Shown piece by piece: positions 9,881 to 17,816 of a DNA stretch of 64,000 bases; the first letter of the stretch is position 1, and each line of letters opens with the position of its first letter. Where the stretch lies: assembly GCA_016703745.1 (NCBI GenBank), contig JADJBK010000006.1, positions 372,001 to 436,000 of the forward strand. The letters are read 5' to 3'. The position numbers were made by a program, and so were the translations under genes. Below the pieces are notes generated by a model, which was not told where the DNA came from, did not search any database, and saw only the letters and a program-made list of their open reading frames with translations. Origin of the DNA: Nitrosomonas sp. GTDB lineage: Bacteria; Pseudomonadota; Gammaproteobacteria; Burkholderiales; Nitrosomonadaceae.

Positions 9881-9911
9881 GGCGGTTCCTCATTCAGTCT
9901 GTCTTACCTAA
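6012..9911 (+). CDS. SdrD_B-repeat surface protein, central fragment
   Basis: This is the middle of the gene begun at 4432, in the +1-shifted frame. The ATG at 6012 has no ribosome site and lies inside a repeat, so it is not a real start. The 1299 codons carry eleven SdrD_B domains of alternating A and B type, each opening with a DxNxNGxQD calcium loop (DKNANGIQD or DENGNGQQD). The reading frame ends at TAA 9909-9911, just after the last repeat leaves the array at 9881. The same frame continues after the stop as the domain at 9912-10440, so the stop looks like a point nonsense change, possibly from a Tyr or Gln codon. In its present state the piece is probably not translated unless by frameshifting. 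Confidence 0.8.
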   Translation: MSANVTVAAGETNNTLDAGLYRLAQLGDRVWLDENGNGQQDGGEAGKSGVTVNLLNNAGAIVATQTTDSNGNYLFTNLVPGTYSVEFVAPSGFEFTVKDSGADASDSDADPATGKTGTYTLQSGDDNRTVDAGLKLIPQPAFIGDRVWEDKNANGIQDSGEDGISGVTIQLKDAGGNVIGTTTTDSSGNYSFEVTAGTYSIGITPPAGYVVSPLDQGSNDAADSDIDPATNMSANVTVAAGETNNTLDAGLYRLAQLGDRVWLDENGNGQQDGGEAGKSGVTVNLLNNAGAIVATQTTDSNGNYLFTDLIPGTYSVEFVAPSGFEFTVKDSGADASDSDADPATGKTGTYTLQSGDDNRTVDAGLKLIPQPAFIGDRVWEDKNANGIQDSGEDGISGVTIQLKDAGGNVIGTTTTDSSGNYSFEVTAGTYSIGITPPAGYVVSPLDQGSNDAADSDIDPATNMSANVTVAAGETNNTLDAGLYRLAQLGDRVWLDENGNGQQDGGEAGKSGVTVNLLNNAGAIVATQTTDSNGNYLFTDLIPGTYSVEFVAPSGFEFTVKDSGADASDSDADPATGKTGTYTLQSGDDNRTVDAGLKLIPQPAFIGDRVWEDKNANGIQDSGEDGISGVTIQLKDAGGNVIGTTTTDSSGNYSFEVTAGTYSIGITPPAGYVVSPLDQGSNDAADSDIDPATNMSANVTVAAGETNNTLDAGLYRLAQLGDRVWLDENGNGQQDGGEAGKSGVTVNLLNNAGAIVATQTTDSNGNYLFTDLVPGTYSVEFVAPSGFEFTVKDSGADASDSDADPATGKTGTYTLQSGDDNRTVDAGLKLIPQPAFIGDRVWEDKNANGIQDSGEDGISGVTIQLKDAGGNVIGTTTTDSSGNYSFEVTAGTYSIGITPPAGYVVSPLDQGSNDAADSDIDPATNMSANVTVAAGETNNTLDAGLYRLAQLGDRVWLDENGNGQQDGGEAGKSGVTVNLLNNAGAIVATQTTDSNGNYLFTDLVPGTYSVEFVAPSGFEFTVKDSGADASDSDADPATGKTGTYTLQSGDDNRTVDAGLKLIPQPAFIGDRVWEDKNANGIQDSGEDGISGVTIQLKDAGGNVIGTTTTDSSGNYSFEVTAGTYSIGITPPAGYVVSPLDQGSNDAADSDIDPATNMSANVTVAAGETNNTLDAGLYRLAQLGDRVWLDENGNGQQDGGEAGKSGVTVNLLNNAGAIVATQTTDSNGNYLFTDLIPGTYSVEFVAPSGFEFTVKDSGADASDSDADPATGKTGTYTLQSGDDNRTVDAGLKAVPHSVCLT

Positions 9912-9968
9912 AACTTCAATGGCAGTTCACCGACAGATGGGTCTGACGGTAACAGTCGCAGTTATACC

Positions 9969-11798
9969 GTGGAAGGCGTGACTGTGACGGCGACTGCATG
10001 GAGTCGTGATAAAGCTAATGACGCCTGGAGTAAAGCCTATCTGGGTGCATACAATGGTGGTCATGGTGTGACCGATAATAGTGAAGGAGATGGGTCCGGC
10101 AATAAACATACGGTTGATAATGTCGGTGGCCGTGACAACTTCGTTGTGTACCAGTTTTCAGAGAATGTCGTCGTTGATAAAGCTTTTCTGGGCTATGTTA
10201 GCGGGGATAGCGACATCCAGGTCTGGATTGGATCTTCTGCAACACCACTTACCAATATGAGTAATGCCGTATTGAGTAATCTTGGATTTACAGAGGTTAA
10301 TACCACGACATCTTCATCGGCACGTTGGGCCGATATTAATGCCGGAAATTTATCCGGTAATGTGTTGGTGATCGCGGCTGACACCACGGATACATCTCCT
10401 GAAGATTACTTCAAGATTCAACAGCTCGTGGTATGTACGGAAGGTGGTCATCCGCCCGCAGAAAAAGCGAGTATTGGTGATCGAGTCTGGGAAGACAAAA
10501 ACTTCAATGGTATTCAGGATGCCGGTGAAAGCGGGATCAAGAATGTTGCGGTCAAGTTGCTGAATACTGCGGGAAATGTCATTGCTACCACCACTACCGG
10601 TAACGATGGTCAGTATCGTTTTGATGGTCTGGATGCGGGAGACTATAAGGTTCAGGTAGTCGCGCCTTCCGGGTACTACTATACCAAGCAGGATAAGGGC
10701 GGCAATGATGCGCTTGATTCTGACGTCAATAGCGGTGGAATGACGGGTGTTTATACACTTGCCGCCGGACAGGAAAATCTGACGGTCGATGCAGGGCTTT
10801 ATCGCAAGGCCAGTATTGGTGATCGAGTATGGGAAGATTCCAACCACAATGGTATTCAGGACAAAGGTGAATTCAACATCAAGGGGATAAGAGTTTCGCT
10901 CCTCGATGCCAATGGCAACATTATTGCGAATACCACCACCAATTCATCCGGTAATTATTTGTTCAGTAATCTGGATCCAGGTACCTATAGTCTGAGATTT
11001 GATAAAGCGGATGTGAAGCATTATAGCTACTGGAACAGTTGGGCCAATATGAACAACTGGAAATGGGGTGCCAAAGATGTCGGCAGTGACGACAATAAAG
11101 ACTCGGATGTCAATAATTCAGGTAGTTACACACGTTACGCCTACACCGCGAAAACATTCCTGGAATCTGGCGAGAATGACATGCGTTGGGATGCCGCTAT
11201 CACACCAATCGTGATCGATTTGAACGGTGATGGCATCAAAACTATTGCGCGTGCGGATTCACAGGGTGTATTCGATTTGTTTGGTAACGGTAAAAGTGTT
11301 CACTCCGGTTGGGTGTCCGGTGAGGATGGTTTGCTTGCGATCGACAGAAATGGCAATGGTGTAATCGATGATATTTCCGAGTTGTTTGGTGGCACGACTC
11401 AGGGTGAAGGCTTTGCCAGGCTGGCTGAATTCGATACCAATGGCGATGGCTGGGTAGATACAAACGATGCCGACTTTGCCAGGCTGCTTGTCTGGCAAGA
11501 TAAGAATGGCGACCATCAAACCGATCAAGGTGAATTGATCAGTTTAAATAACGCTGGCATCGCCAGCCTCAGCACCAGCTTCAGTGAATTGCCGTTTGTC
11601 GATGCACAAGGTAATCTTCATCTGGAGAGAAGCGAGGCTATCTTGCAAAACGGCCAGTCAGTAGATATGACAGATGTTTACTTCAATGTGTCTCTGGAAG
11701 ATGCGACTGATGCCGGTGTTCAGACATCAAGCATGCTTGATCTTTTGGGTGATACTGTGCAGGCGGAAGTAGTTAACACGCATCTCTGGATGGTGTAA
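9969..11798 (+). CDS. SdrD_B-repeat surface protein, C-terminal fragment
   Basis: The fragment is in the same frame as 6012-9911 and homologous coding runs from 9912, directly after the TAA; the ATG at 9969 is just the first Met. About residues 1-155 resemble the ectodomain of exosortase-dependent surface proteins of the XDP1 kind (YTVEGVTVTATAWSRDK, NSEGDGSGNKHTVDN, GRDNFVVYQFS). Two divergent SdrD_B domains follow (DKNFNGIQDAGES, DSNHNGIQDKGEF). The last 200 residues carry EF-hand-like loops (DLNGDGIKTI, DRNGNGVIDD, DTNGDGWVDTND) as in the C-terminal region of RTX/type I-secreted proteins. No PEP-CTERM tag ends the protein. A strong terminator follows 80 bp downstream. Confidence 0.82.
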   Translation: MEGVTVTATAWSRDKANDAWSKAYLGAYNGGHGVTDNSEGDGSGNKHTVDNVGGRDNFVVYQFSENVVVDKAFLGYVSGDSDIQVWIGSSATPLTNMSNAVLSNLGFTEVNTTTSSSARWADINAGNLSGNVLVIAADTTDTSPEDYFKIQQLVVCTEGGHPPAEKASIGDRVWEDKNFNGIQDAGESGIKNVAVKLLNTAGNVIATTTTGNDGQYRFDGLDAGDYKVQVVAPSGYYYTKQDKGGNDALDSDVNSGGMTGVYTLAAGQENLTVDAGLYRKASIGDRVWEDSNHNGIQDKGEFNIKGIRVSLLDANGNIIANTTTNSSGNYLFSNLDPGTYSLRFDKADVKHYSYWNSWANMNNWKWGAKDVGSDDNKDSDVNNSGSYTRYAYTAKTFLESGENDMRWDAAITPIVIDLNGDGIKTIARADSQGVFDLFGNGKSVHSGWVSGEDGLLAIDRNGNGVIDDISELFGGTTQGEGFARLAEFDTNGDGWVDTNDADFARLLVWQDKNGDHQTDQGELISLNNAGIASLSTSFSELPFVDAQGNLHLERSEAILQNGQSVDMTDVYFNVSLEDATDAGVQTSSMLDLLGDTVQAEVVNTHLWMV

Positions 11799-11877
11799 TT
11801 TAATGATGCTCAGTCGCTGATATATTCTCTGGCGTTGTTGGCGACCGGGTCATCGATCAGATCGCTGTTATTTGTAC

Positions 11878-11916
11878 ACAGCCTGTTATTTGAATAAAGT
11901 AACAGGCTGTTTTTAT
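11878..11916 (+). terminator. Intrinsic terminator of the surface-protein gene
   Basis: A perfect 11-bp stem (ACAGCCTGTTA at 11878-11888 with TAACAGGCTGT at 11900-11910) has an 11-base loop and is followed by TTTTATT. It ends the large repeat-protein transcript and sits immediately before the intron remnant. Confidence 0.9.
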
Positions 11917-11917
11917 T

Positions 11918-12155
11918 GTGTGCCCAGCATGGGCGCGCTTCTGCGGGTGTAAGTCCCGCCGTAAGTTGATCACAACGAACGAAGTGAAGCGCAACTGCGT
12001 GAGGGCGACCGAGTAAGAGACCACGAAGCTCTCGTGATCAAGGCGACGATGTATCGGGAATTGAAAGTGCTGGGTGCGTCAGAGATCGCCCGGTGCGGAC
12101 CCGCATACCGGGTGGTGTGGCAGGGGTGCCTCCTAAGAATGGAGGCTCCCTATGC
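11918..12155 (+). mobile_element. Group II intron 5' remnant (domains I-IV)
   Basis: The segment opens with GTGTG, matching the bacterial group II 5' consensus GUGYG. It continues with stem-loop sequence typical of domain I, including GCGGGTGTAAGTCCCGCC, and later GGGTGGTGTGGCAGGGG and CTCCCTATGCCGATT, which resemble the domain III-IV area. It starts directly after the T-run of the 11878-11916 terminator, the usual insertion site of class C introns. No intron-encoded reverse transcriptase and no domain V/VI hairpin follows: the hsp20 stop is reached at 12169. I read it as a 3'-deleted, non-splicing relic. Family class is inferred; a covariance-model scan would settle it. Confidence 0.6.
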
Positions 12156-12168
12156 CGATTTCGTTGGT

Positions 12169-12606
12169 TTATTCAGAAGCAGTCACGCTAATCTTTTTAG
12201 GTTGCACGGATTCCCGTTTGGGGATAGTAATCTCCAGCACACCGTGTTTGGATGCTGCCGAGATAGCGTCAGGGTTGGCGGTATCCGGTAGGCTGAAGCG
12301 GCGATAGAATGAGCCATAAGTTCGTTCTACGCGTTTATAACCTTCCTTCTCTGTTTTTGCTTCTGTTTGTTTTTCACCTTTAATAGTCAATACGCCGTTT
12401 TCCATGCTGACATCTATTTCCTCCGGTTTAACGCCCGGTAAATCAGCATGCAGTACAAATTTGCCTGCTTCTTCCTTGATATCTACAGCTGGCGCCCATT
12501 CTGCGGTTGCCGAGGAACCATCTCCGCCAGCATCATCGCGCACCCGCTCCAATTCACGTTGTAACTGTGTCAACAAACCCCAGGGTTCGTATTTTGTCAT
12601 TGCCAT
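12169..12606 (-). CDS. Hsp20 small heat shock protein
   Basis: This 145-residue alpha-crystallin chaperone binds unfolded proteins in the cytoplasm. The start at 12606 (MAMTKYEPWG) is chosen because GGAGG lies five bases upstream; a longer frame to 12660 has no ribosome site. The alpha-crystallin domain spans about residues 40-135, with the typical ADLPGVKPEEIDVSMENGVL segment and the GVLEITIPK motif near the end. It appears monocistronic. No clear sigma-32 promoter was found upstream. Confidence 0.93.
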   Translation of the reverse strand: MAMTKYEPWGLLTQLQRELERVRDDAGGDGSSATAEWAPAVDIKEEAGKFVLHADLPGVKPEEIDVSMENGVLTIKGEKQTEAKTEKEGYKRVERTYGSFYRRFSLPDTANPDAISAASKHGVLEITIPKRESVQPKKISVTASE

Positions 12607-12819
12607 GTTAGCCTCCATATCGAAAAAAATATCCACTAACAGGTTGCCGCGAAACCACATACCCAGCCAACCTGAACCTGAATATTGACGGAACGAATTC
12701 CTTGATCTCTACAGGACAGTCAGTATTTCAATCAGGATGTTCTATCAACTTCAGTAAGAATATAAGGCTGGCCAGGCTATTTTCAAGTAGGCGCAAAAAA
12801 TCGTTTCTTTAGAGGGGTA

Positions 12820-13725
12820 TCAGGTTGTCTGCAGCCAATCCTTGCCAATTAGAAAGTCGCTGTACAATCTGGCTTCGGGAGTACCTGCTTCGGGTGACCA
12901 GTTGTAGCGCCATTTGACAATTGGTGGCAGTGACATCAGGATGGATTCAGTGCGCCCTCCGGTCTGCAATCCGAACAACGTACCACGATCCCATACCAGG
13001 TTAAATTCAACGTAGCGTCCACGACGATATGCCTGGAAATCCCGTTCGCGCTCGCCATAAGTAATATCACAACGCTTCTGTACAATGGGCACATAAGCGG
13101 CCAAAAAATGATCACCGACGTTCTGGGTGAGATGAAAGCAAGTTGTAAAATCCGGCTGGTTAAAATCATCAAAAAAGATTCCACCGATCCCACGCGGCTC
13201 CTGGCGATGTTTTAAGTAAAAATAGTCATCGCACCATTTTTTGAAGCGCGGGTAATAATCGCTACCCGTAGGATCGAGCGCACGCTGGCAGGTCTGATGA
13301 AAATGTATGGCATCTTCCTCAAAACCATAATAAGGGGTCAAATCCATGCCCCCACCGAACCACCACACCGGCTCAGCACCTTCCTTAATTGCTTCGAAAA
13401 AGCGTACATTCATGTGCACGGTAGGTGCATAAGGATTGCGTGGATGCAGTACAAGCGAAACACCTGTAGCCTCAAATGCCCTGCCAGCCAGCTCCGGACG
13501 CGCAGCCGTTGCAGAAGCGGGAAGACCGCTTCCATAAACATGCGAAAAATTTACACCGCCACGTTCCAGTATGTTGCCTTCTTCGATTACGCAACTGGTA
13601 CCGCCGCCACCCTGTGGTCGCTCCCAGCTATCGCGCCGGAATTTTTTGCCATCCATTTCCTCCAGTCCGGATACGATCCGGTTTTGCAAATCCAGTAAAT
13701 ATGCTTTTACTTCCCCGCTGTTCAT
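12820..13725 (-). CDS. hemF: Oxygen-dependent coproporphyrinogen III oxidase
   Basis: HemF converts coproporphyrinogen III to protoporphyrinogen IX with oxygen in heme synthesis. The 301-residue length is normal. Family signatures are clear: the stretch around VHMNVRFFEA, WFGGGMDLTPYYGFEEDA and the RRGRYVEFNLVWDRGT block near residue 235. AGGAG lies just before the ATG at 13725. An oxygen-dependent enzyme suits an obligate aerobe with many heme proteins. Confidence 0.97.
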   Translation of the reverse strand: MNSGEVKAYLLDLQNRIVSGLEEMDGKKFRRDSWERPQGGGGTSCVIEEGNILERGGVNFSHVYGSGLPASATAARPELAGRAFEATGVSLVLHPRNPYAPTVHMNVRFFEAIKEGAEPVWWFGGGMDLTPYYGFEEDAIHFHQTCQRALDPTGSDYYPRFKKWCDDYFYLKHRQEPRGIGGIFFDDFNQPDFTTCFHLTQNVGDHFLAAYVPIVQKRCDITYGERERDFQAYRRGRYVEFNLVWDRGTLFGLQTGGRTESILMSLPPIVKWRYNWSPEAGTPEARLYSDFLIGKDWLQTT

Positions 13726-13870
13726 ATTCTCTCCTTGATGAAATTCTTCGCCATTTTACCTGCGAGCCTTGTTATTCTGAATGATCTTGTCCTACTCTAC
13801 GCACGATTGGCGCAACCTGCGATTTTCATACCCATGATAAACTCTGAAGTTACCTTTTGAGGAAAAAACA

Positions 13871-15043
13871 ATGTCAGGCAATTCGATTGGAAAACTTTTC
13901 AGCGTCACATCTTTTGGTGAATCCCACGGACCGGCAATTGGCTGTGTCGTCGATGGATGTCCGCCAGGGCTTGCCTTGTCAGAGCAAGATATACAACTGG
14001 AGCTTGATCGGCGCAAACCCGGCACATCGCGTCATGTGACACAGCGCCATGAAACCGATCAGGTGGAGATTCTCTCTGGAGTATTTGAAGGACACACCAC
14101 GGGCACGCCTATCGCCCTGCTGATTCGCAACATTGATCAACGCAGCAAGGATTACAGCAAAATCATGGATGTTTTCCGCCCTGGTCATGCGGACTACACC
14201 TACTGGCAAAAGTATGGTATTCGCGATTACCGTGGCGGTGGTCGCGCTTCAGCGCGTGAAACTGCCGTACGTGTCGCCGCCGGGGCCATAGCAAAAAAAT
14301 GGCTGAACCAGCACCATGGCGTAAATATTCGTGGTTACATGGCACAACTTGGTCCCATTTGCTTACCTTTTAAAGATTGGGAAGATGTGAGTCAGAATCC
14401 TTTTTTTGCAGCAGATAATTCGCGCGTAGCAGAGCTGGAAGTATTCATGGATGATCTGCGCAAATCGGGAGATTCGATTGGCGCCAGAATTACGGCTGTA
14501 GCTGAAGGGGTACCCGTTGGTTGGGGTGAGCCGGTATACGACCGACTTGACGCCGAAATTGCTCATGCCATGATGAGCATCAATGCTGTCAAGGGTGTTG
14601 AAATTGGGGCAGGATTTGAGTGCGTTACGCAGAAAGGTACTGAGCATTCCGATGAAATCACCCCGGACGGATTTGTGAGCAATCATGCAGGCGGTATTTT
14701 AGGCGGTATTTCTACCGGGCAATCAATCATCGTCAATGTCGCCGTTAAACCTACTTCCAGCATTCGCCTGGAACGACGCTCCATCGACAAGAATGGACAT
14801 CCTGCCATTGTGCAGACCCATGGCCGTCACGATCCCTGTGTTGGTATTCGTGCTACACCAATCGTGGAAGCCATGCTCGCGCTGGTATTGATGGATCATG
14901 CATTACGACATCGCGCACAGAATAGGGATGTTGTTTGTCAAACCCCGCGTGTGCCGGCGAGTATCGCCGACCACCATCCAGTCGCCAGAGACCATCAGCA
15001 ACCCATCCTGACCGAAGATCCGGAACCGGATGAAGCATCCTGA
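13871..15043 (+). CDS. aroC: Chorismate synthase
   Basis: AroC converts EPSP to chorismate, the last step of the shikimate pathway, using reduced FMN. The start MSGNSIGKLFSVTSFGESHG is the canonical N-terminus with the family's first signature, preceded by GAGG. Later blocks include YRGGGRASARETAVRVAAGA and TPIVEAMLALVLMDHALRHR. At 390 residues the protein is longer than the ~360 common in the family because of a Pro/His/Glu-rich C-terminal tail. Confidence 0.97.
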   Translation: MSGNSIGKLFSVTSFGESHGPAIGCVVDGCPPGLALSEQDIQLELDRRKPGTSRHVTQRHETDQVEILSGVFEGHTTGTPIALLIRNIDQRSKDYSKIMDVFRPGHADYTYWQKYGIRDYRGGGRASARETAVRVAAGAIAKKWLNQHHGVNIRGYMAQLGPICLPFKDWEDVSQNPFFAADNSRVAELEVFMDDLRKSGDSIGARITAVAEGVPVGWGEPVYDRLDAEIAHAMMSINAVKGVEIGAGFECVTQKGTEHSDEITPDGFVSNHAGGILGGISTGQSIIVNVAVKPTSSIRLERRSIDKNGHPAIVQTHGRHDPCVGIRATPIVEAMLALVLMDHALRHRAQNRDVVCQTPRVPASIADHHPVARDHQQPILTEDPEPDEAS

Positions 15044-15068
15044 CGTTCTGCAAAATCTGTCCTGACTG

Positions 15069-16508
15069 TTAATCTGCCTGCCCACTGCAAGGCAGTATGT
15101 TGTGGAATACAATGGTGAAAGTCGTGCCTGTATTGGGCACACTGAGTGCTCGTATCTTGATATTGTTGTTTCTGGCGGCTATCTTGACCAGAGACAGTCC
15201 GATACCGCTGGATGAACTGTTATGCACCACTGCTCTGGATGAATAAAAATATTCATTAAAAATATTGGGAAGGTCTTTCTCTTCAATACCAATACCATGA
15301 TCTGTGATGGCGATACTCCCCTCGTTATCCTCAAAATTGACTGTCGAAATGACTTCCACAGAAGAATGGTCAAGAGAATAGGTAACCGCATTTGAAATAA
15401 TATTTTCCAGAATAATTTCGATCTGATCCGGGATGCCGGCTACCAGAAAATCCTGAGTGACGTGATTAAGTTTGATATTTCTGGTACTTGCAACTGGTTC
15501 TAGCTTGTCGATAGCTTTTGTGATTACTGCTGCCATGCTGATCTGTTCCATCCTTTCCTGAGTATGCACAGATGCTTTTAATCGCTCTAACCGGAGCATA
15601 TCCAGGATCAGTCTTGACATGCTGGCCCCACGTTTATCGATTCTTGCCAGCACTTCCTTAATATCTGCAGACACCTCTCCGCAGTAGCCGCCATTGATCA
15701 GATTAATCTTGCTGCGGATGGCATCCAATGGCGCCTTGAGCTGATGCGTTACCAGCATGCCGTACTGGTCCTTGTTAAATTGCGCTTGTTTCACCTGTTC
15801 CATCGCTTCCTTGAGATGCTGTTCATGCGCACGTACCACAATCGACAAACGTGACACCACATACCAGACAATCAGAAACAGTGAATTCAGCGATGCCATC
15901 CATAGTAGAACTCTTCCCTTATTCAGGCTTTCATCCGGAACTGCCTGTGCACCGACCATGATGGACTGATAAACATAAATAAACATGCCGCTTTCCGAGA
16001 TGAGCAGGGTGGTGTACATCATCACGACAATCACCAGAACAATCAGACTCTCGATCGCGGAAAAAAAGATACATGCCAGTGCAATATGCAGGATATAGAA
16101 AAATGGTGCTGGAGTGGCCGTACTGCCAACATAGTGCACGACAATCGACAGACAAATCAGGTCAACAATAATCTGCGCCCACAGATTGACTGATGGAGAG
16201 TTGTAACGGGAAGGTTCGCCGAAGTCAAGTGCATAAATATAGACAAAATTTGCACCACTCAAAATAATGCTGATAGCGAGTGGCCAGGTCTGATTTTCCT
16301 TTACTCCCAGCCAGGCAAGCGTTTCTGATGCGGTCAGAAAGAATATCTGCAGCAGAATAAGCCCGGCAACCACCGCCCACCTGAAAATGATAAACCACCG
16401 AATGTTTTCGACCAGTATCTCATTACTGAGTTTGTGACCTTTTTCCCTGGCGGCAGTAATATCGAACTGATGATTACGATCGCCCCAGGAAAAATTGATT
16501 TCAGCCAT
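15069..16508 (-). CDS. Membrane sensor histidine kinase
   Basis: The 479-residue protein has five to six hydrophobic segments within residues 35-220 and no large periplasmic domain. HisKA follows, with phospho-accepting His near residue 255 in VTHQLKAPLDAIR. The HATPase domain has the N box (ILENIISNAVTYS), G1 box DHGIGIEEKDL and G2 box SSGIGLSLVK. It is a hybrid-free kinase that likely senses something within or near the membrane. It lies 11 bp downstream of the receiver gene at 16520-16921 in the same orientation, so the two form an operon. Confidence 0.9.
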   Translation of the reverse strand: MAEINFSWGDRNHQFDITAAREKGHKLSNEILVENIRWFIIFRWAVVAGLILLQIFFLTASETLAWLGVKENQTWPLAISIILSGANFVYIYALDFGEPSRYNSPSVNLWAQIIVDLICLSIVVHYVGSTATPAPFFYILHIALACIFFSAIESLIVLVIVVMMYTTLLISESGMFIYVYQSIMVGAQAVPDESLNKGRVLLWMASLNSLFLIVWYVVSRLSIVVRAHEQHLKEAMEQVKQAQFNKDQYGMLVTHQLKAPLDAIRSKINLINGGYCGEVSADIKEVLARIDKRGASMSRLILDMLRLERLKASVHTQERMEQISMAAVITKAIDKLEPVASTRNIKLNHVTQDFLVAGIPDQIEIILENIISNAVTYSLDHSSVEVISTVNFEDNEGSIAITDHGIGIEEKDLPNIFNEYFYSSRAVVHNSSSSGIGLSLVKIAARNNNIKIRALSVPNTGTTFTIVFHNILPCSGQAD

Positions 16509-16519
16509 CGCCAGTCACG

Positions 16520-16921
16520 CTAGGCAGAGCCAGGCAGTTTGCTGGGGTCGCGATCGAGCCGGTCACGAATAATCGATAGCAATACAGCAGGTTCTACCGG
16601 TTTTTCGATGATACAAACCCATTCCTGTGATTTATCTGCAAAGTAGGGCAGGATCATATCGCCCAGTGAAGTCATGAAAATAGCCTGCATACCGGGGAAC
16701 CGTTCATGCAATTCCATGTAGGTTTTCAGACCGGCATCCATAGACTCGACCATAACATCCAGAATCGCCAAATCAGGAACAGACTCCTTATTATTCAATG
16801 CATCAATGAAACTGGCTGATGTGTGATAACTATCGACTTCATACCCACTCATCGTCAGAATCCGCCTGACGGTATCACGAATATCAGGATCATCATCAAT
16901 GTGCGCTATTTTTTGTGGCAT
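16520..16921 (-). CDS. Stand-alone response regulator receiver
   Basis: This 133-residue protein is a single REC domain with no output domain. Acidic pocket residues are in HIDDDPD near residue 9, the phospho-acceptor Asp near residue 54 (AILDVM), the switch Thr in FMTSLG and the conserved Lys in EKPVEP. It is first in an operon with the histidine kinase and probably acts by protein contact. The target is not visible here. Confidence 0.9.
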   Translation of the reverse strand: MPQKIAHIDDDPDIRDTVRRILTMSGYEVDSYHTSASFIDALNNKESVPDLAILDVMVESMDAGLKTYMELHERFPGMQAIFMTSLGDMILPYFADKSQEWVCIIEKPVEPAVLLSIIRDRLDRDPSKLPGSA

Positions 16922-17341
16922 GTTATTCCTCTGATTAACAGTTCCCGCGTAACCCGGACTTACGGATCAGCGATCATTTTTTTGAGGCCACTACTCTATG
17001 GCACCCGGGAAAATACTAAACCTAACGGTTCAGTCTAGCAAGAATTTTCACGCTTAATCAGTCTTTTGTATTCCGCCTTGATACTGGGTTGCGTTTCGCT
17101 TATCTGGGCTGCTGGTCATGCGACTAAACTATCATCACACCATATAAATTGTCAGAATAATTTGTATTTAAAATAAACTTTTGTGAAATTAGATTCACCC
17201 ATGTTTTAATTATTAACTAATTTAATCTAATTTTCAAGGTGTTATATGAGATTAAAAATCTGGTTCGAGCTTCTTCTTAGAGAAAGATGAGTCCTATGAT
17301 ACGGACGAGTATGAGCACCAACAGGCTGAACATGCTGAATT

Positions 17342-17465
17342 GCAGTGACAGTTTGCTAAATACATTTAACTCTCACCCTTTACTTTTTTTGGAGGGCCGC
17401 GTTTCTTCGTCTTAAGTTCACGACCAGTCATTGCTGTTAATTTTTCGACCTAATCCTCCGGGCCA
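17342..17465 (-). pseudogene. RAYT-like transposase 3' remnant, copy 1
   Basis: On the minus strand this segment encodes the tail VEKLTAMTGRELKTKKRGPP followed by KKVKGE and a stop, with an internal stop upstream. Such a Thr-Gly-Arg then Pro/Lys-rich ending resembles the C-terminus of REP-associated tyrosine transposases. A near-identical copy lies at 19174-19296. Both are abutted by ACAGTTTRCTAAATA, the same motif as the neighbouring palindromes. The assignment rests on a short tail and is tentative. Confidence 0.5.
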
Positions 17466-17523
17466 AATGGTCGGGTATTGCAATACGAGGTAAGCGAGCC
17501 ATGCTGACAGCATTGAATAATTA

Positions 17524-17605
17524 GTATATTTGGTAAACTGTCACCGTAATTGAATTGCAACGTGGCCGGAATTAAAGGGTTACGGTGACAGTTTACTAAA
17601 TATAC
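17524..17605. repeat. REP-like inverted repeat pair
   Basis: GTATATTTGGTAAACTGTCA plus CCGTAA at 17524-17549 is mirrored by TTACGGTGACAGTTTACTAA plus ATATAC at 17580-17605, a 26-bp inverted repeat with one mismatch around a 30-base centre. It resembles a BIME or a small non-autonomous element mobilised by the RAYT whose remnants flank it. Confidence 0.8.
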
Positions 17606-17638
17606 CGATTATGCAACATTGCTAGCATGGCATAGTTA

Positions 17639-17664
17639 GTGTATTTAGTAAACTGTCACCGTAA
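17639..17664 (+). repeat. REP-like single copy
   Basis: This 26-base unit repeats GTGTATTTAGTAAACTGTCA plus CCGTAA, then runs into three iterations of CCACCGTAA-type 9-mers to about 17683. It is a further half of the palindrome at 17524-17605. Confidence 0.75.
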
Positions 17665-17816
17665 CCACCGTAACCACCGTAACTCGGAATTAAAAAGCAG
17701 CGTGCTATAAATACCATCGTGTAATTCACCATTTGGGTAAACTGATATTGTTCAGGTTGTTCCATTTATTCATGCCGTTAGTTATCGCGGATAACGGTCA
17801 ACTGAGGTTTCTAGGT

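Larger units (their letters stand above)
16922..17816. other. Gene-free accessory stretch with repeats
   Basis: About 900 bp hold no intact gene. The first 300 bp are AT-rich leader of the receiver-kinase operon. From 17334 onward the DNA consists of REP-like palindromes and a 3' remnant of a RAYT-like transposase, annotated separately. A short acidic coding-like stretch around 17275-17345 is interrupted by stops and could not be assigned. Confidence 0.55.

Noticed and set aside
5943..9893. A 1316-codon open frame on the minus strand through the repeat array.
   Set aside because: It repeats with the same 693-bp period and mirrors the sense coding; uniform units keep the antisense frame open by chance. 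Product is low-complexity, Arg/Val-rich, with no start signal.
12034..12291. 85-codon plus-strand frame across the intron relic and the hsp20 end.
   Set aside because: It overlaps structured intron sequence and runs antisense into hsp20; no ribosome site or family match.
17240..17350. Short coding-like stretch (MRLKIWFELLL then an acidic DEYEHQQAEHAELQ in another frame).
   Set aside because: Would need a frameshift, gives about 33 residues, and no family is recognisable; could be a relic but cannot be supported.
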